From positions 1-32,350 of the forward strand of contig JAILGL010000103.1 in assembly GCA_024696825.1 (NCBI GenBank): 32,350 nucleotides of DNA, given 5' to 3'. The notes beneath the pieces are model-generated. The model saw only the letters and a list, made by a program, of their open reading frames with translations, had not been told where the DNA came from and did not search any database. Both the position numbers and the translations under genes were made by a program. Origin of the DNA: Lachnospiraceae bacterium (GTDB taxonomy: Bacteria; Bacillota; Clostridia; Lachnospirales; Lachnospiraceae). Every line of letters starts with the position of its first letter. The first letter of the stretch is position 1. Of this stretch, positions 22,279-32,330 are shown one piece after another.

Positions 22279-24876
22279 ATGAGATTGGGTAAGAAAATTG
22301 CTACATGTATAACTGCATTAGCACTTGTGGTTTCCTGCTTTACAGGAGATTATAAAAAGTCAGATGCAGCTAGTACAAGTGACGTGACAGCATCCAGAAG
22401 CTATGCTACAACAAATGATTATTACACAGAGGTTTATTATACCCTAACTAATAATTCATCTACAGCTATTAATGGTGTTACTATTCTTCAGAAGGTAAGT
22501 TCGGCACCTAGTGACATTAAGGCTTACAAAGATACGGTGTCAGTAAAGTATGATGAGTCTTTGGGGGGACTTCTTATACATTATGCACATCAGATTCCTG
22601 CTAATGGAAGTTTATCCTTAGGTGAAGATTATAAGGTTGGATGTAATGTGGGACCTTCTAATTTTGGAGATTATTCAGTATATGAGATTAACGGTGAAGC
22701 TATTTCTGATGGTATAACAGGTAGTGATTCAGGTGGATCCGGTTCAGGCGGTGGAAGCTCAGCTTCAAGTGTAGATACCAGTACCAATACTGATTTAAAT
22801 GTGGAATATAACTATGCAAAGCTCTTACAGGAATCATTATATTTCTTCGATGCCAACATGTGTGGCTATGAGGTAGATGAGAATTCAAAGGTAGCCTGGA
22901 GAGGTGATTGTCATACCTATGATAAGAGCGTTTCTACTACCATAAACGGCAAGACCTATAGTAATATCGATGTTTCAGGTGGATTCCACGATGCAGGAGA
23001 CCACGTAAAATTCGGTCTTCCACAGGGATTTGCAGCTTCACTTCTTGGAACCATTTATTATGAGTATCCGGATGCATTTGAGGCAACTGATTCTAAGAAT
23101 CATGCACAGACTATATTAAATTATTTCTGTGATTATTTTACACGTTGTACTCTTTATGATGGCGATAGTGTAGTAGGTTTCTGTTATCAGGTAGGAGAGG
23201 GTGGCTCAGATCACAGCTACTGGGGACTTCCTGAGAATCAGACTACAAGTAGACCTACCTACTGGGCAACATCATCTAATCCTGCAACAGACGAGGTTAG
23301 TGTTGCTATCGCAGCCTTAGCCATTAACTATAAAAACTTTGGAAGAGCAAGTGATTTAAAGACTGCAAAGGATTTATTTACATTTGCGAAAAACTGTAGT
23401 TCAAAGGGTTGTGCAAGTGTTGGTGAGTATCCTTCTTCATCATGGAAGGATGATTACGGCCTTGCTGCAGCAGCTCTTTATATTGCAACCGGCGACAGCT
23501 CATATAAGCAGATTTATGACAGTGAGGGATATGTAAACTCAGGCTGGATTATGGACTGGGATAACTCAGGTGCAATGGCTGCAATCCTTATGGGAGATAG
23601 TTCAAAGCTTACAGGAGTTGCTAATTCAGTTAAAAATGCCAGCAAGATTGATGGTTTATTCAATGTTATGAGTGACTGGGGTTCATGCAGATATAGTTCT
23701 GCAGCTCAGTTTGTAGGACTTGTTTATGATAAGATGTCAGGTTCAAGCACCTATGGTGACTGGGCTACATCTCAGATGAATTATATGATTGGTGATAATC
23801 CAGCCAAGAGATGCTATGCAATAGGCTATAATGAGAATTCACCAAAGTATCCGCACCACAGAGCTGCTTCTAATTCTTCAGATGCAGGTGTGGTAAATGA
23901 AGAGGGAAGACGTACCCTTCTTGGTGCCATGGTTGGTGGTCCTGGAAGAAATGGTGTATATCAGGATTTACAGTCAGATTATTATTGTAATGAGGTGGCT
24001 CTTGACTATAATGCCTGCTATGTGGGAGCCCTTGCGGCTCTTTACAGTCTCCACAAGGATAAGACAGAAACCTATCTTTCCTATGCAGGGACAAATGCAA
24101 CCTTAAGTGATGATATTTTAACAGAGGAAGAAATTCTCTTAATAATTAATGATGGAGTTATTCCTAGTTCAAGTCCTGCAACCAGTGCAAGTCCAGCGAC
24201 AAGTGAAAGCCCTGCAACAAGTACAGAGCCAGCAAGCAGTTCAAGCCCTGCATCTAGTGCAAGTCCTGGAACCAGCGCAAGTCCTGGAACCAGTGCAAGT
24301 CCAAGTACAAGCACAGATCCTACTACAAGCGCAGATCCCGGTGCATCTGCAGCAGCAGAAACTCTTAGCGTAAAGGGTAGAGTAAGTGGAACGGGACTTA
24401 TAACTGTTGGTAAAATGTGGAAATTAGCTCCAGGTAAGAGCTTAAGACTTAAGGCAGTATCAAGCACAGGCTCAACTTTAAGCTACATTTCATCTAATAA
24501 AAAAATCGCAACAGTTAGTGCATCAGGTCTTATTAAGGCTAAGAAAAAGACTGGAAAGACTGTAATAAAAGTAACTACCTCTACAGGCAAGGTTAAGAAA
24601 TTCTACGTAAGAGTTATGAAAAAGCCTGTTAAGAAGCTTAAATTAAAGGGTAAAAAGGTTGTTAAGGTTAAAAAGAAAATTAAGCTTAAGGCTGTAATTA
24701 AGCCAGGTAAGAAATATGCATCAACAGGTGTATACTTTAAGTCAGCTAATAAAAAGAGGGCTACAGTTACCTCTGCCGGAATTGTTAAGGGTATTAAGAA
24801 GGGCAAGGTAAGAATCATTGCCATAGCAACTGACGGCAGCAGAAAGAAAGCTGTATTTACCGTAAGAGTAAAATAA
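22279..24876 (+). CDS. Secreted GH9 endoglucanase with C-terminal Ig-like domains
   Basis: The start at 22279 has GGAGG (22266-22270) eight bases upstream; an in-frame ATG 15 bases earlier overlaps it. Length is 865 aa. The signal peptide contains VVSC (17-20), a possible lipobox, or is cleaved near SDAAS by signal peptidase I. Residues 35-145 are a beta-rich module, possibly carbohydrate-binding, but they lack the exposed Trp pattern I would expect. A Gly/Ser linker follows (150-165). The GH9 catalytic domain spans about 175-592: SGGFHDAGDHVKFGLP with Asp238 and Asp241, PHHRA (His526/527), and NEVALDYN with proton donor Glu572. A Ser/Pro/Thr linker runs 630-690. Two Lys-rich bacterial Ig-like (Big_2) domains, at about 695-780 and 780-865, close the protein and may hold it at the cell surface. 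The role is cleavage of beta-1,4-glucan. Confidence 0.93.
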   Translation: MRLGKKIATCITALALVVSCFTGDYKKSDAASTSDVTASRSYATTNDYYTEVYYTLTNNSSTAINGVTILQKVSSAPSDIKAYKDTVSVKYDESLGGLLIHYAHQIPANGSLSLGEDYKVGCNVGPSNFGDYSVYEINGEAISDGITGSDSGGSGSGGGSSASSVDTSTNTDLNVEYNYAKLLQESLYFFDANMCGYEVDENSKVAWRGDCHTYDKSVSTTINGKTYSNIDVSGGFHDAGDHVKFGLPQGFAASLLGTIYYEYPDAFEATDSKNHAQTILNYFCDYFTRCTLYDGDSVVGFCYQVGEGGSDHSYWGLPENQTTSRPTYWATSSNPATDEVSVAIAALAINYKNFGRASDLKTAKDLFTFAKNCSSKGCASVGEYPSSSWKDDYGLAAAALYIATGDSSYKQIYDSEGYVNSGWIMDWDNSGAMAAILMGDSSKLTGVANSVKNASKIDGLFNVMSDWGSCRYSSAAQFVGLVYDKMSGSSTYGDWATSQMNYMIGDNPAKRCYAIGYNENSPKYPHHRAASNSSDAGVVNEEGRRTLLGAMVGGPGRNGVYQDLQSDYYCNEVALDYNACYVGALAALYSLHKDKTETYLSYAGTNATLSDDILTEEEILLIINDGVIPSSSPATSASPATSESPATSTEPASSSSPASSASPGTSASPGTSASPSTSTDPTTSADPGASAAAETLSVKGRVSGTGLITVGKMWKLAPGKSLRLKAVSSTGSTLSYISSNKKIATVSASGLIKAKKKTGKTVIKVTTSTGKVKKFYVRVMKKPVKKLKLKGKKVVKVKKKIKLKAVIKPGKKYASTGVYFKSANKKRATVTSAGIVKGIKKGKVRIIAIATDGSRKKAVFTVRVK
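24166..24348 (+). repeat. Degenerate tandem repeat encoding the Ser-Pro-Thr linker of the GH9 enzyme
   Basis: Variants of agt-gca-agt-cct-gga-acc (SASPGT) repeat about ten times with single-base changes, encoding SPATSASPATSESPATS-type linker. The central copies are nearly identical, so the array can expand or contract by slippage or recombination. Confidence 0.8.
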
Positions 24877-24896
24877 GCTTAAAAAATAGAATGAGA

Positions 24897-24915
24897 ATTG
24901 CAAAATTTTTGCAAT
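24897..24915. repeat. Perfect 8-bp inverted repeat after the GH9 gene
   Basis: ATTGCAAA, loop ATT, TTTGCAAT lies between the GH9 gene and the glycosyltransferase. It has no following T-run and few GC pairs, so I do not call it a terminator; it could be a protein-binding site. Confidence 0.4.
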
Positions 24916-24974
24916 AATTGAGAAGAATAAGTATTTAAAAGTAACAAAGTAAACATGAGAAGAGGATTAAAAAA

Positions 24975-25916
24975 ATGCAAAGAAAAGCTATATGCACTAT
25001 TGCATCTATTAATTATTTTGCACAGATAACAGGTCTTTATGCAACTGTGAAAAAATACTGTCCGGAAGTGGATTTCTATCTGCTTCTGGCAGACAAAAAT
25101 GAGGATGAAAAAGTTCTTTCTGAGATTAATAAACGCGCCGAGGGAATGGAGTATTTATTTGTTGAGGATATTAATATTCCGGACTTTTCTAACCTTGTAA
25201 AAAACTATACGGTAGTGGATCTAAATACTTCCGTAAAACCATTTTTTATGAAATGGCTTCTCGAAAATAAAGACATTGATAAGCTTTTATTTATGGATTC
25301 AGACACCAGACTTTATCACAGTCCGGAGGTTATATATGAGGCTTTGGAGGATAATTCCATAGTCCTTACGCCACATATTGCATCCCTAAATGAAAACAAG
25401 GAAACAGTACTTTCTAAGCCTGATGATTTTTGTAAATTTGGAATTTTTAATCTGGGTTTTTTAGGATTAAAAAATGATAAAAATGCAATGGAACTTTTAA
25501 CCTGGTGGGCCAGTAAAATGCATGATAAATGCAAGCTTGATTTTGAAAATGGTTATGCCTGGGATCAGAAGTGGTTAGACTTTGCACCAGGACTTTTTGA
25601 GGGTGTATATGTGCTTAAGCATATTGGATGTAACGTTGCATTTTGGAATATTCAGGGACGTTTTATAAGTGAGAAAAATGGAGAGTATTTTGTAAATGAT
25701 GAAGTACCTCTTATATTCTATCATTTCAGCCATCACAGGGTGAAGGATAGGGCTAATATAATAAGTGTAGAGGAACCGGAGAGAAATATTCCAGTGACTA
25801 AAAGACCAGACCTTGTAAAGCTTTACGAGGACTATGATAACAAGCTTATAGAGGATAATTATTTCTTCTTTAATGCAGTGGAAAATGGTTATGATCTGGT
25901 ATTTGTAGTTCACTAA
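24975..25916 (+). CDS. GT-A-fold glycosyltransferase
   Basis: The 313-aa protein starts behind AGAGG (24961-24965). It has no signal peptide or membrane helix. The N-terminal strand is AICTIASINYFAQITGLY, and the metal/nucleotide-sugar DxD motif is Asp108-Ser-Asp110 in KLLFMDSDTRLYHSPEVIY. The block CKFGIFNLGFLGLKNDKNAMELLTWW and the GYAWDQKWLDF segment are typical of GT8-like and related retaining enzymes. The acceptor and sugar are not readable from sequence. It follows the GH9 gene by about 100 bp on the same strand. A role in cell-surface polysaccharide or glycoprotein synthesis is inference. Confidence 0.78.
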   Translation: MQRKAICTIASINYFAQITGLYATVKKYCPEVDFYLLLADKNEDEKVLSEINKRAEGMEYLFVEDINIPDFSNLVKNYTVVDLNTSVKPFFMKWLLENKDIDKLLFMDSDTRLYHSPEVIYEALEDNSIVLTPHIASLNENKETVLSKPDDFCKFGIFNLGFLGLKNDKNAMELLTWWASKMHDKCKLDFENGYAWDQKWLDFAPGLFEGVYVLKHIGCNVAFWNIQGRFISEKNGEYFVNDEVPLIFYHFSHHRVKDRANIISVEEPERNIPVTKRPDLVKLYEDYDNKLIEDNYFFFNAVENGYDLVFVVH

Positions 25917-25922
25917 ATAATA

Positions 25923-25964
25923 AATCAAATAAAAAGAATCAAATAAAAAGAATCAAAAAAAGAA
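25923..25964 (+). repeat. 14-bp tandem repeat before the zinc-ribbon gene
   Basis: AATCAAATAAAAAG occurs at 25923-25936 and again at 25937-25950, with a third, degenerate copy to about 25964. It ends at the GGGAG ribosome binding site of the next gene. The repeat is A-rich and may be a slippage product or an AT-rich upstream element. Confidence 0.7.
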
Positions 25965-25974
25965 GGGAGCAACT

Positions 25975-27630
25975 ATGTACATTTGTCCTAATTGTGGAGG
26001 CAGACTAAAGTTCGACATAGCAACTCAAGACATGGTTTGCGAATCCTGTAATTCGCGCTTTGATCCTTATGGAGTACATGAGGAGGCTGAAGCAGAGGTA
26101 GGCGAATACATGGATATGGTAGTTTACAGCTGTCCTCAATGTGGTGGCGAAATCTATGCCAATGAGCAAACGGCTGCAAGCTTTTGTTCTTACTGTGGCG
26201 CTTCCACGGTGCTTTCAGAAAGAATTGATAAGAAGCTTAGACCTAAGGGAATAATTCCATTTCAGATAGGTAAACAGCAATGCAAAGAAATCTATAAGAA
26301 GAGAATTAAGAAAGCTATATTTGCACCAAACAGTCTTAAAAAAGAAGGCTTTTTAGAGGAGTTTCGTGGTATATACATGCCTTATTATGTATATACTCTT
26401 TCCTATGAAACTGATATTACAGTTGAAACTAAGGTAGACAACTCGAATTCCAGATATTACATTTATGATTATTACCTGACACAGGGCCATGTTTCCGGAT
26501 GGTTTGACGGATTTAGTGCAGATGCTTCATCTACATTTCCGGATTCCATCAGTGAGACTATAGCTCCTTATATGGTGGAAAATATTCGGGAGTTTACACC
26601 TGCATTTCTGACAGGTTTTTATGCTGATAATACGGACTTAAGTCCTGAGGATTATGAAGAGAAAATGTATAAAGATTGTGGTGAATCTTCTTACAATCTG
26701 CTTTCTACAGAACTATCAAGTACCAGTCATAATATTAATGAATCCTTTGATAGTGTTAGTGCAAAATTTAAACCAGAGATAGATGATGTAAAGCTTACAA
26801 TGTTTCCTGTATGGTTTTTAACCTACAGAAGCAAGGGTAGAGTTTCCTATGCAACTGTAAATGCAGAGTCCGGAAGGGTGCAGGCAGACATTCCTATTTC
26901 AGGAGTGAAATACCTTTTATTTTCAATACTTTTAGCACTTCCGATATTTGTGCTTCTTAATCTGTTTTTAGTTATGAAGCCAAGTCCACTTTTATTTATA
27001 GTGTGTTTAATAAGTGGAATTCTTTTATTCATTTATAATTCAGACTTAAATAGTGTGAGTATAAAGGAGAATAAAGAGGATGACCTGGGATATATGATTA
27101 GTAAGTATAAGGATTCTACAGATGAATATGTAGCTAATAATCCTACAGAGTTTGCCAAGCTTATGCAAAATAGAGCTTATACTGCTAATAAGTTTACAAC
27201 AGATGAAGCCAGGAAGCAGGCGAAAAAGGTTATAAAAAAATCAAAAGACAGTGGTAATTCTCAGGTGGCAATGTATTTATTTTCAATGTTAATAGTATAT
27301 TTTGTAATAAGGTTTTTTACTGATCTTAACGGAATGTACGGTATTATGCCTATAGTAGCAGGTATATTTGAATTTATAGCCATTATTAAAACCAGTAAAA
27401 AGGTTAAAGAAGGTAGGAGACTGGGATATATATTTGTTTCATTGGCGCTTATTGCTTCCGGAATAATTATGATTCTAAATCCCGTTTACGATTATATATA
27501 TTATACTGCGGCAGTATTTTTAGTTATAACTACATTTATTATGATTACAGATATTTTCTATAACTTTAACCTGCTTTCAAGCCGCCCTATAGTTATGCAT
27601 ACTTATAAGGGAGGTGATCATCGTGGATAA
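25975..27630 (+). CDS. Double zinc-ribbon polytopic membrane protein, YdjG-like
   Basis: The 551-aa protein starts five bases after GGGAG (25965-25969). It opens with two zinc ribbons: Cys4/7/22/25 (CPNCGG and CESC) and Cys53/56/71/74 (CPQCGG and CSYC). A soluble beta-rich region follows (95-300, EFRGIYMPYYVYTLSYETDI). Helices occur as two pairs, about 307-350 and 420-460, plus two more near the end (GRRLGYIFVSLALIASGIIMI, YIYYTAAVFLVITTF), about six in total. The layout recalls B. subtilis YdjG, which works in the membrane with the TPM protein YdjH to recruit YdjI in an envelope-stress context; in that organism these genes sit beside a PspA homolog. The next gene is a TPM protein overlapping by eight bases, which fits that pairing. 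The match is by architecture only. Confidence 0.72.
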   Translation: MYICPNCGGRLKFDIATQDMVCESCNSRFDPYGVHEEAEAEVGEYMDMVVYSCPQCGGEIYANEQTAASFCSYCGASTVLSERIDKKLRPKGIIPFQIGKQQCKEIYKKRIKKAIFAPNSLKKEGFLEEFRGIYMPYYVYTLSYETDITVETKVDNSNSRYYIYDYYLTQGHVSGWFDGFSADASSTFPDSISETIAPYMVENIREFTPAFLTGFYADNTDLSPEDYEEKMYKDCGESSYNLLSTELSSTSHNINESFDSVSAKFKPEIDDVKLTMFPVWFLTYRSKGRVSYATVNAESGRVQADIPISGVKYLLFSILLALPIFVLLNLFLVMKPSPLLFIVCLISGILLFIYNSDLNSVSIKENKEDDLGYMISKYKDSTDEYVANNPTEFAKLMQNRAYTANKFTTDEARKQAKKVIKKSKDSGNSQVAMYLFSMLIVYFVIRFFTDLNGMYGIMPIVAGIFEFIAIIKTSKKVKEGRRLGYIFVSLALIASGIIMILNPVYDYIYYTAAVFLVITTFIMITDIFYNFNLLSSRPIVMHTYKGGDHRG

Positions 27631-28669
27631 TATGGAAAATAAGGTTTTAAATGAGAACTTAGACCATAAAAATGTGAATGAAGAGAGTCTTAAAAAGATT
27701 AAAAGAATTTCAAATATCTTTTACATTTGTTTGGTTGTGGGTCTTGTAATAGTTCTTGGAATTCTTTTTGTAGTAAGTACAAAGGGTAAGAAAACCAAGG
27801 CTGCTACTAAAAATATCATAGAGTTAGCTGATATAGAAGATAATCTTGAAGCTGTTGAGGAAGGGGAAGATGCAGAAGGTTCTATGAGTGAAGAGGACGA
27901 ATCTGAGGCTGAGAGAATTGCCAGTGAATCTGACCCGGGTATTGCATTTGAACCTGGTGTGGTTTATGACGACGATAACGGTCTTCATCACGTCCTTCGA
28001 TATATCAATGATGAAACAGACTACAAAGTTCTTATAGATGACGAGGCTGACCTTATATCGGCTGAGGATGAAACCAGTCTTGTATATAAGATGCAGGATA
28101 TTACAGCCTATGGAAATGTTGCATTTGTAAGTGTTTCCACTAACAGCATGTCTACAAAAGACTATATTAGAACGGTTTACAGTAAATTCTTTGGAAGTGA
28201 CAGTGGTACCATATTTATGATTGATATGGATAACAGAAATATATGGATTCACAGTAATGGTGCCATTTATAAAAAGATAACTAACTCCAATGCAGACATG
28301 ATTACAGATAAGTTTTATAAGCTTGCCACAAAGGAGAAATATTATGAATGTGCCATAAATGTCTTTGATACAGAGTATCAGCTTTTAAAGGGTCATAAGA
28401 TTTTTTCTGAAATGAAGCTTATAAGCAATGCATTTATAGCTATTCTTTTAGCTTTATTTATAAACTATCTTATTGCAAGAGGCACTTCCTCTAATAAAGA
28501 GGCAACTAATCAGGAGCTTCTTTTAGGAACACATTATAAATTTAATTATTTACATGATAAACATATATTCTTAAGACAGGAAAAGCGTTCAAAATCTTCT
28601 TCCAGCTCCAGTGGCGGAGGCGGCGGAGGAGGAGGCGGCGGAGGCGGTGGCGGTGGCCACGGATTCTAA
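27623..28669 (+). CDS. TPM-domain membrane protein, YdjH-like, with a polyglycine tail
   Basis: I place the start at GTG 27623, eight bases behind GGGAGG (27609-27614); ATG 27632 is too far from it. This gives 348 aa and overlaps the upstream stop by eight bases. Residues 32-52 are a membrane helix. An acidic stretch (68-100) precedes the TPM domain at about 133-258 (DYKVLIDDEADLIS, VAFVSVSTNSMSTKDYIR, GTIFMIDMDNRNIWIHSNG), with a second helix at 267-285. The tail ends with a Ser run, 15 Gly and HGF, a common end in TPM proteins. The TPM fold occurs in plant thylakoid TLP18.3 and in several bacterial membrane proteins; phosphatase activity of bacterial forms is not general. The overlap with the YdjG-like gene indicates a joint complex. 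Confidence 0.85.
   Translation: MDNMENKVLNENLDHKNVNEESLKKIKRISNIFYICLVVGLVIVLGILFVVSTKGKKTKAATKNIIELADIEDNLEAVEEGEDAEGSMSEEDESEAERIASESDPGIAFEPGVVYDDDNGLHHVLRYINDETDYKVLIDDEADLISAEDETSLVYKMQDITAYGNVAFVSVSTNSMSTKDYIRTVYSKFFGSDSGTIFMIDMDNRNIWIHSNGAIYKKITNSNADMITDKFYKLATKEKYYECAINVFDTEYQLLKGHKIFSEMKLISNAFIAILLALFINYLIARGTSSNKEATNQELLLGTHYKFNYLHDKHIFLRQEKRSKSSSSSSGGGGGGGGGGGGGGGHGF
28613..28657 (+). repeat. GGC/GGA/GGT microsatellite encoding 15 glycines
   Basis: Fifteen consecutive glycine codons close the TPM protein, a sharp GC-rich island in AT-rich DNA and a likely slippage site. Because it is triplet-based, length changes would not break the frame. Confidence 0.85.
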
Positions 28670-28712
28670 GTAAGACTTAAGTCGTCTTTATAGAAAGAAA
28701 GGAAAGTATTTT

Positions 28713-30182
28713 ATGAAAATTAAAGCATTTAATGAAATACATCTTGGAAAGGCACAGATAGCCCTTGATTTGGGCGATGGAAGCGAGAGAGGGGAGTATG
28801 TTAACCAGGATTATATTTTAACAAAACTTGGAAGACCACATAGAAATATAGGTCTTATGTATACCTATTATCCTTATGATAAGGAGTGGCCTGAGAGAAT
28901 AAGTGTAGCCTGTGCAGATATGGAGATTACCTTCCAGTGGGATTATCCATATGATGATTATTTCCCATATAAGGGAGCTACAGGAGTTGCCACTGACGAG
29001 GACGTTTTTGAGCAGATGAGAGATATAAGACGTCATGGTCAGGATGTAACTCTTACTCTTACCATTGACTGTAAGACAAAGGAAGAGGAGCTTATAAATA
29101 TAGCTAAGGAATTAAAGACCTTTGGCCAGATGAAAATAAGAATTAATCACGAGTGCGCCGGTGACTGGTTTACCCATAATCAGAGATATTCATTTAAGGA
29201 AATAGCTGATTTCTTCGTAAAATTCCATAAGATTATTAAGGAATATGCGCCAAATATAACTACTATATTTGATACCGGTTTCTTACGTCCTGATGGCACA
29301 TTGGAGCATGAGGATGACTTTATGGAGGCTTATCTTATAGCAGATGAATGGTCAGCTGACTGTTATCTTTCCCTTCATTATGGATGGCCATTTGACGTGG
29401 CTGAAAAAGATTCCACTACCTATAGCGTTAAGGAATCTGTCAGTGAATTTGTGGAGTTGGTGGATAAAACCTATGACAGATATAATGTTATTGCAGATGG
29501 AAAAATGAGACCACTTGTTATTACTGAATTTAATAATGATGGTGATGTTACAGGTCCAAAGGCTCAGGGAGACAGCGTTGTAGAGCTTGCTAAGCAGTTT
29601 AAAAACCACGACAGAAAGAGTCTTGCAGCCTATACTATGTATCAGTTTAGAGACAGGGGAAGACTGGGCCTTGAAATCGAAGATCCTAATAACTCTGAAA
29701 ATGGTATAAGACAGCCTCTTATGGATGATTATATAGAGATTCTAAAGGATGATTTCTTTAAGCCTGAAATTAGTGCAAAGGAATATGCAAAGGATAAGAG
29801 TGATGCATTTCCTAAGAAGCTTCGCTGGGGTTCAGCAGAGGATAGCGATGGCCTTGAGATTGATATTGAATTTGAAAAGGCACCTGTATTCTGTGAAGTA
29901 ACATTTGAGGGTAAGGACATTGATTTAAATCTTATGATGGAGATTAATGGAAGATGGTTCTATAAGGCTCCGGGCGTTGAGACTATCGACCTTATGCCAG
30001 CCTTCTTTACAGATAACAGAGAGGAAAGCTTTAACTGCGGACTTAAGATATTTGCCCCACCTTCCACAGGTGAGAATGTTAATATAGATGAGGGTGACAA
30101 TCTCTATAATTATTATGAGACCATTAATGCAATGCCTAAGCTCAGGATTCGTTATGAAAGCCTTGCAGATATTAAATTCTAA
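28713..30182 (+). CDS. Putative cytoplasmic GH-A-clan glycoside hydrolase (GH26-like)
   Basis: The 489-aa protein starts behind AAAGGAAAG. There is no signal peptide. The first 350 residues look like a TIM barrel. MKIRINHECAGDWFTHNQ (140-157) matches the acid/base strand of clan A hydrolases (Glu147), resembling the HE-nG-WF pattern of GH26 mannanases. PLVITEFNNDGD (267-278) supplies the nucleophile Glu272. The spacing of about 125 residues between them fits the clan. Further landmarks are ITTIFDTGF, DEWSADCYLSLHYGWPF and AAYTMYQFRDRG. Residues 370-489 form a beta-rich C-terminal domain (LEIDIEFEKAPVFCEVTF). The substrate is unknown, though cytoplasmic location suggests oligosaccharides brought in by a transporter. 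Family assignment beyond the clan is uncertain. Confidence 0.72.
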   Translation: MKIKAFNEIHLGKAQIALDLGDGSERGEYVNQDYILTKLGRPHRNIGLMYTYYPYDKEWPERISVACADMEITFQWDYPYDDYFPYKGATGVATDEDVFEQMRDIRRHGQDVTLTLTIDCKTKEEELINIAKELKTFGQMKIRINHECAGDWFTHNQRYSFKEIADFFVKFHKIIKEYAPNITTIFDTGFLRPDGTLEHEDDFMEAYLIADEWSADCYLSLHYGWPFDVAEKDSTTYSVKESVSEFVELVDKTYDRYNVIADGKMRPLVITEFNNDGDVTGPKAQGDSVVELAKQFKNHDRKSLAAYTMYQFRDRGRLGLEIEDPNNSENGIRQPLMDDYIEILKDDFFKPEISAKEYAKDKSDAFPKKLRWGSAEDSDGLEIDIEFEKAPVFCEVTFEGKDIDLNLMMEINGRWFYKAPGVETIDLMPAFFTDNREESFNCGLKIFAPPSTGENVNIDEGDNLYNYYETINAMPKLRIRYESLADIKF

Positions 30183-30219
30183 GTATTTTATAAAAAAATA
30201 AAAAATTTTATATTTCTAC

Positions 30220-30248
30220 TTGCATTTATAAATAAAAAGGAGTATATT
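30220..30248 (+). promoter_or_regulatory. Sigma-A-type promoter of groES-groEL
   Basis: TTGCAT (30220-30225) and TATATT (30243-30248) are spaced 17 bp. The CIRCE operator begins about five bases past the predicted transcription start, so a bound repressor would block initiation. Confidence 0.75.
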
Positions 30249-30259
30249 AATAAATGTGC

Positions 30260-30286
30260 TTAGCACTCGAATTGAATGAGTGCTAA
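30260..30286 (+). promoter_or_regulatory. CIRCE operator (HrcA binding site)
   Basis: TTAGCACTC, nine bases, GAGTGCTAA is an exact match to the CIRCE consensus. HrcA binds it and represses groESL until heat or protein-folding stress titrates the chaperonin. hrcA itself is not in the window. Confidence 0.97.
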
Positions 30287-30350
30287 TAAATGTTATTAAA
30301 ACATATTGAGTTTAGATTATTATTTTTAGAGTATTAAGGAGGCGTTTACT

Positions 30351-30638
30351 ATGAAGTTAGTACCTTTAGGAGACAGAGTTGTACTTAAGCAGCTTGAGGC
30401 AGAAGAAACTACAAAGTCAGGAATTTTACTTCCAGAGAAGTCTCAGGAGAAACCACAGGAAGCCCTTGTTGTTGCTGTTGGTCCTGGTGGAGTTATAGAT
30501 GGTAAGGAAGTTGTTATGCAGGTTGCTGAAGGAGATAAGGTTATCTATTCTAAGTATTCAGGAACTAATGTAAAGCTTGATGGCGAAGAGTTCATCATTG
30601 TAAAGCAGGGTGATATCTTAGCTAAGGTAGGCGAGTAA
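30351..30638 (+). CDS. groES: Co-chaperonin GroES (Cpn10)
   Basis: The 95-aa protein starts behind AAGGAGG. The sequence begins MKLVPLGDRVVLKQLEAEETTKSGI and contains the mobile loop and GILLPEKSQEKPQEA, then VGPGG, followed by the YSKYSGTNVKLDGEEFIIVKQGDILAKV end typical of Cpn10. It caps GroEL and folds client proteins with ATP. The promoter carries CIRCE. groEL follows after 66 bp. Confidence 0.98.
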   Translation: MKLVPLGDRVVLKQLEAEETTKSGILLPEKSQEKPQEALVVAVGPGGVIDGKEVVMQVAEGDKVIYSKYSGTNVKLDGEEFIIVKQGDILAKVGE

Positions 30639-30674
30639 TATATATTTAAAGTAAAAATACATCTTAGAATATGA

Positions 30675-32330
<1,656 letters not shown>

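Noticed and set aside
24166..24348. Repeat array considered as a CRISPR
   Set aside because: The units are translated in frame as a Ser/Pro/Thr linker, are about 18 bases long and have no unique spacers.
24081..24467. A 128-codon minus-strand frame within the GH9 gene
   Set aside because: It is the reverse reading of the Ser-Pro-Thr repeat linker; the low-complexity Leu/Val/Ala composition follows from the repeat and no ribosome binding site is present.
28674..28683. GACTTAAGTC palindrome after the TPM gene as a terminator
   Set aside because: Short, AT-centred and lacking a T-run; a chance palindrome is as likely.
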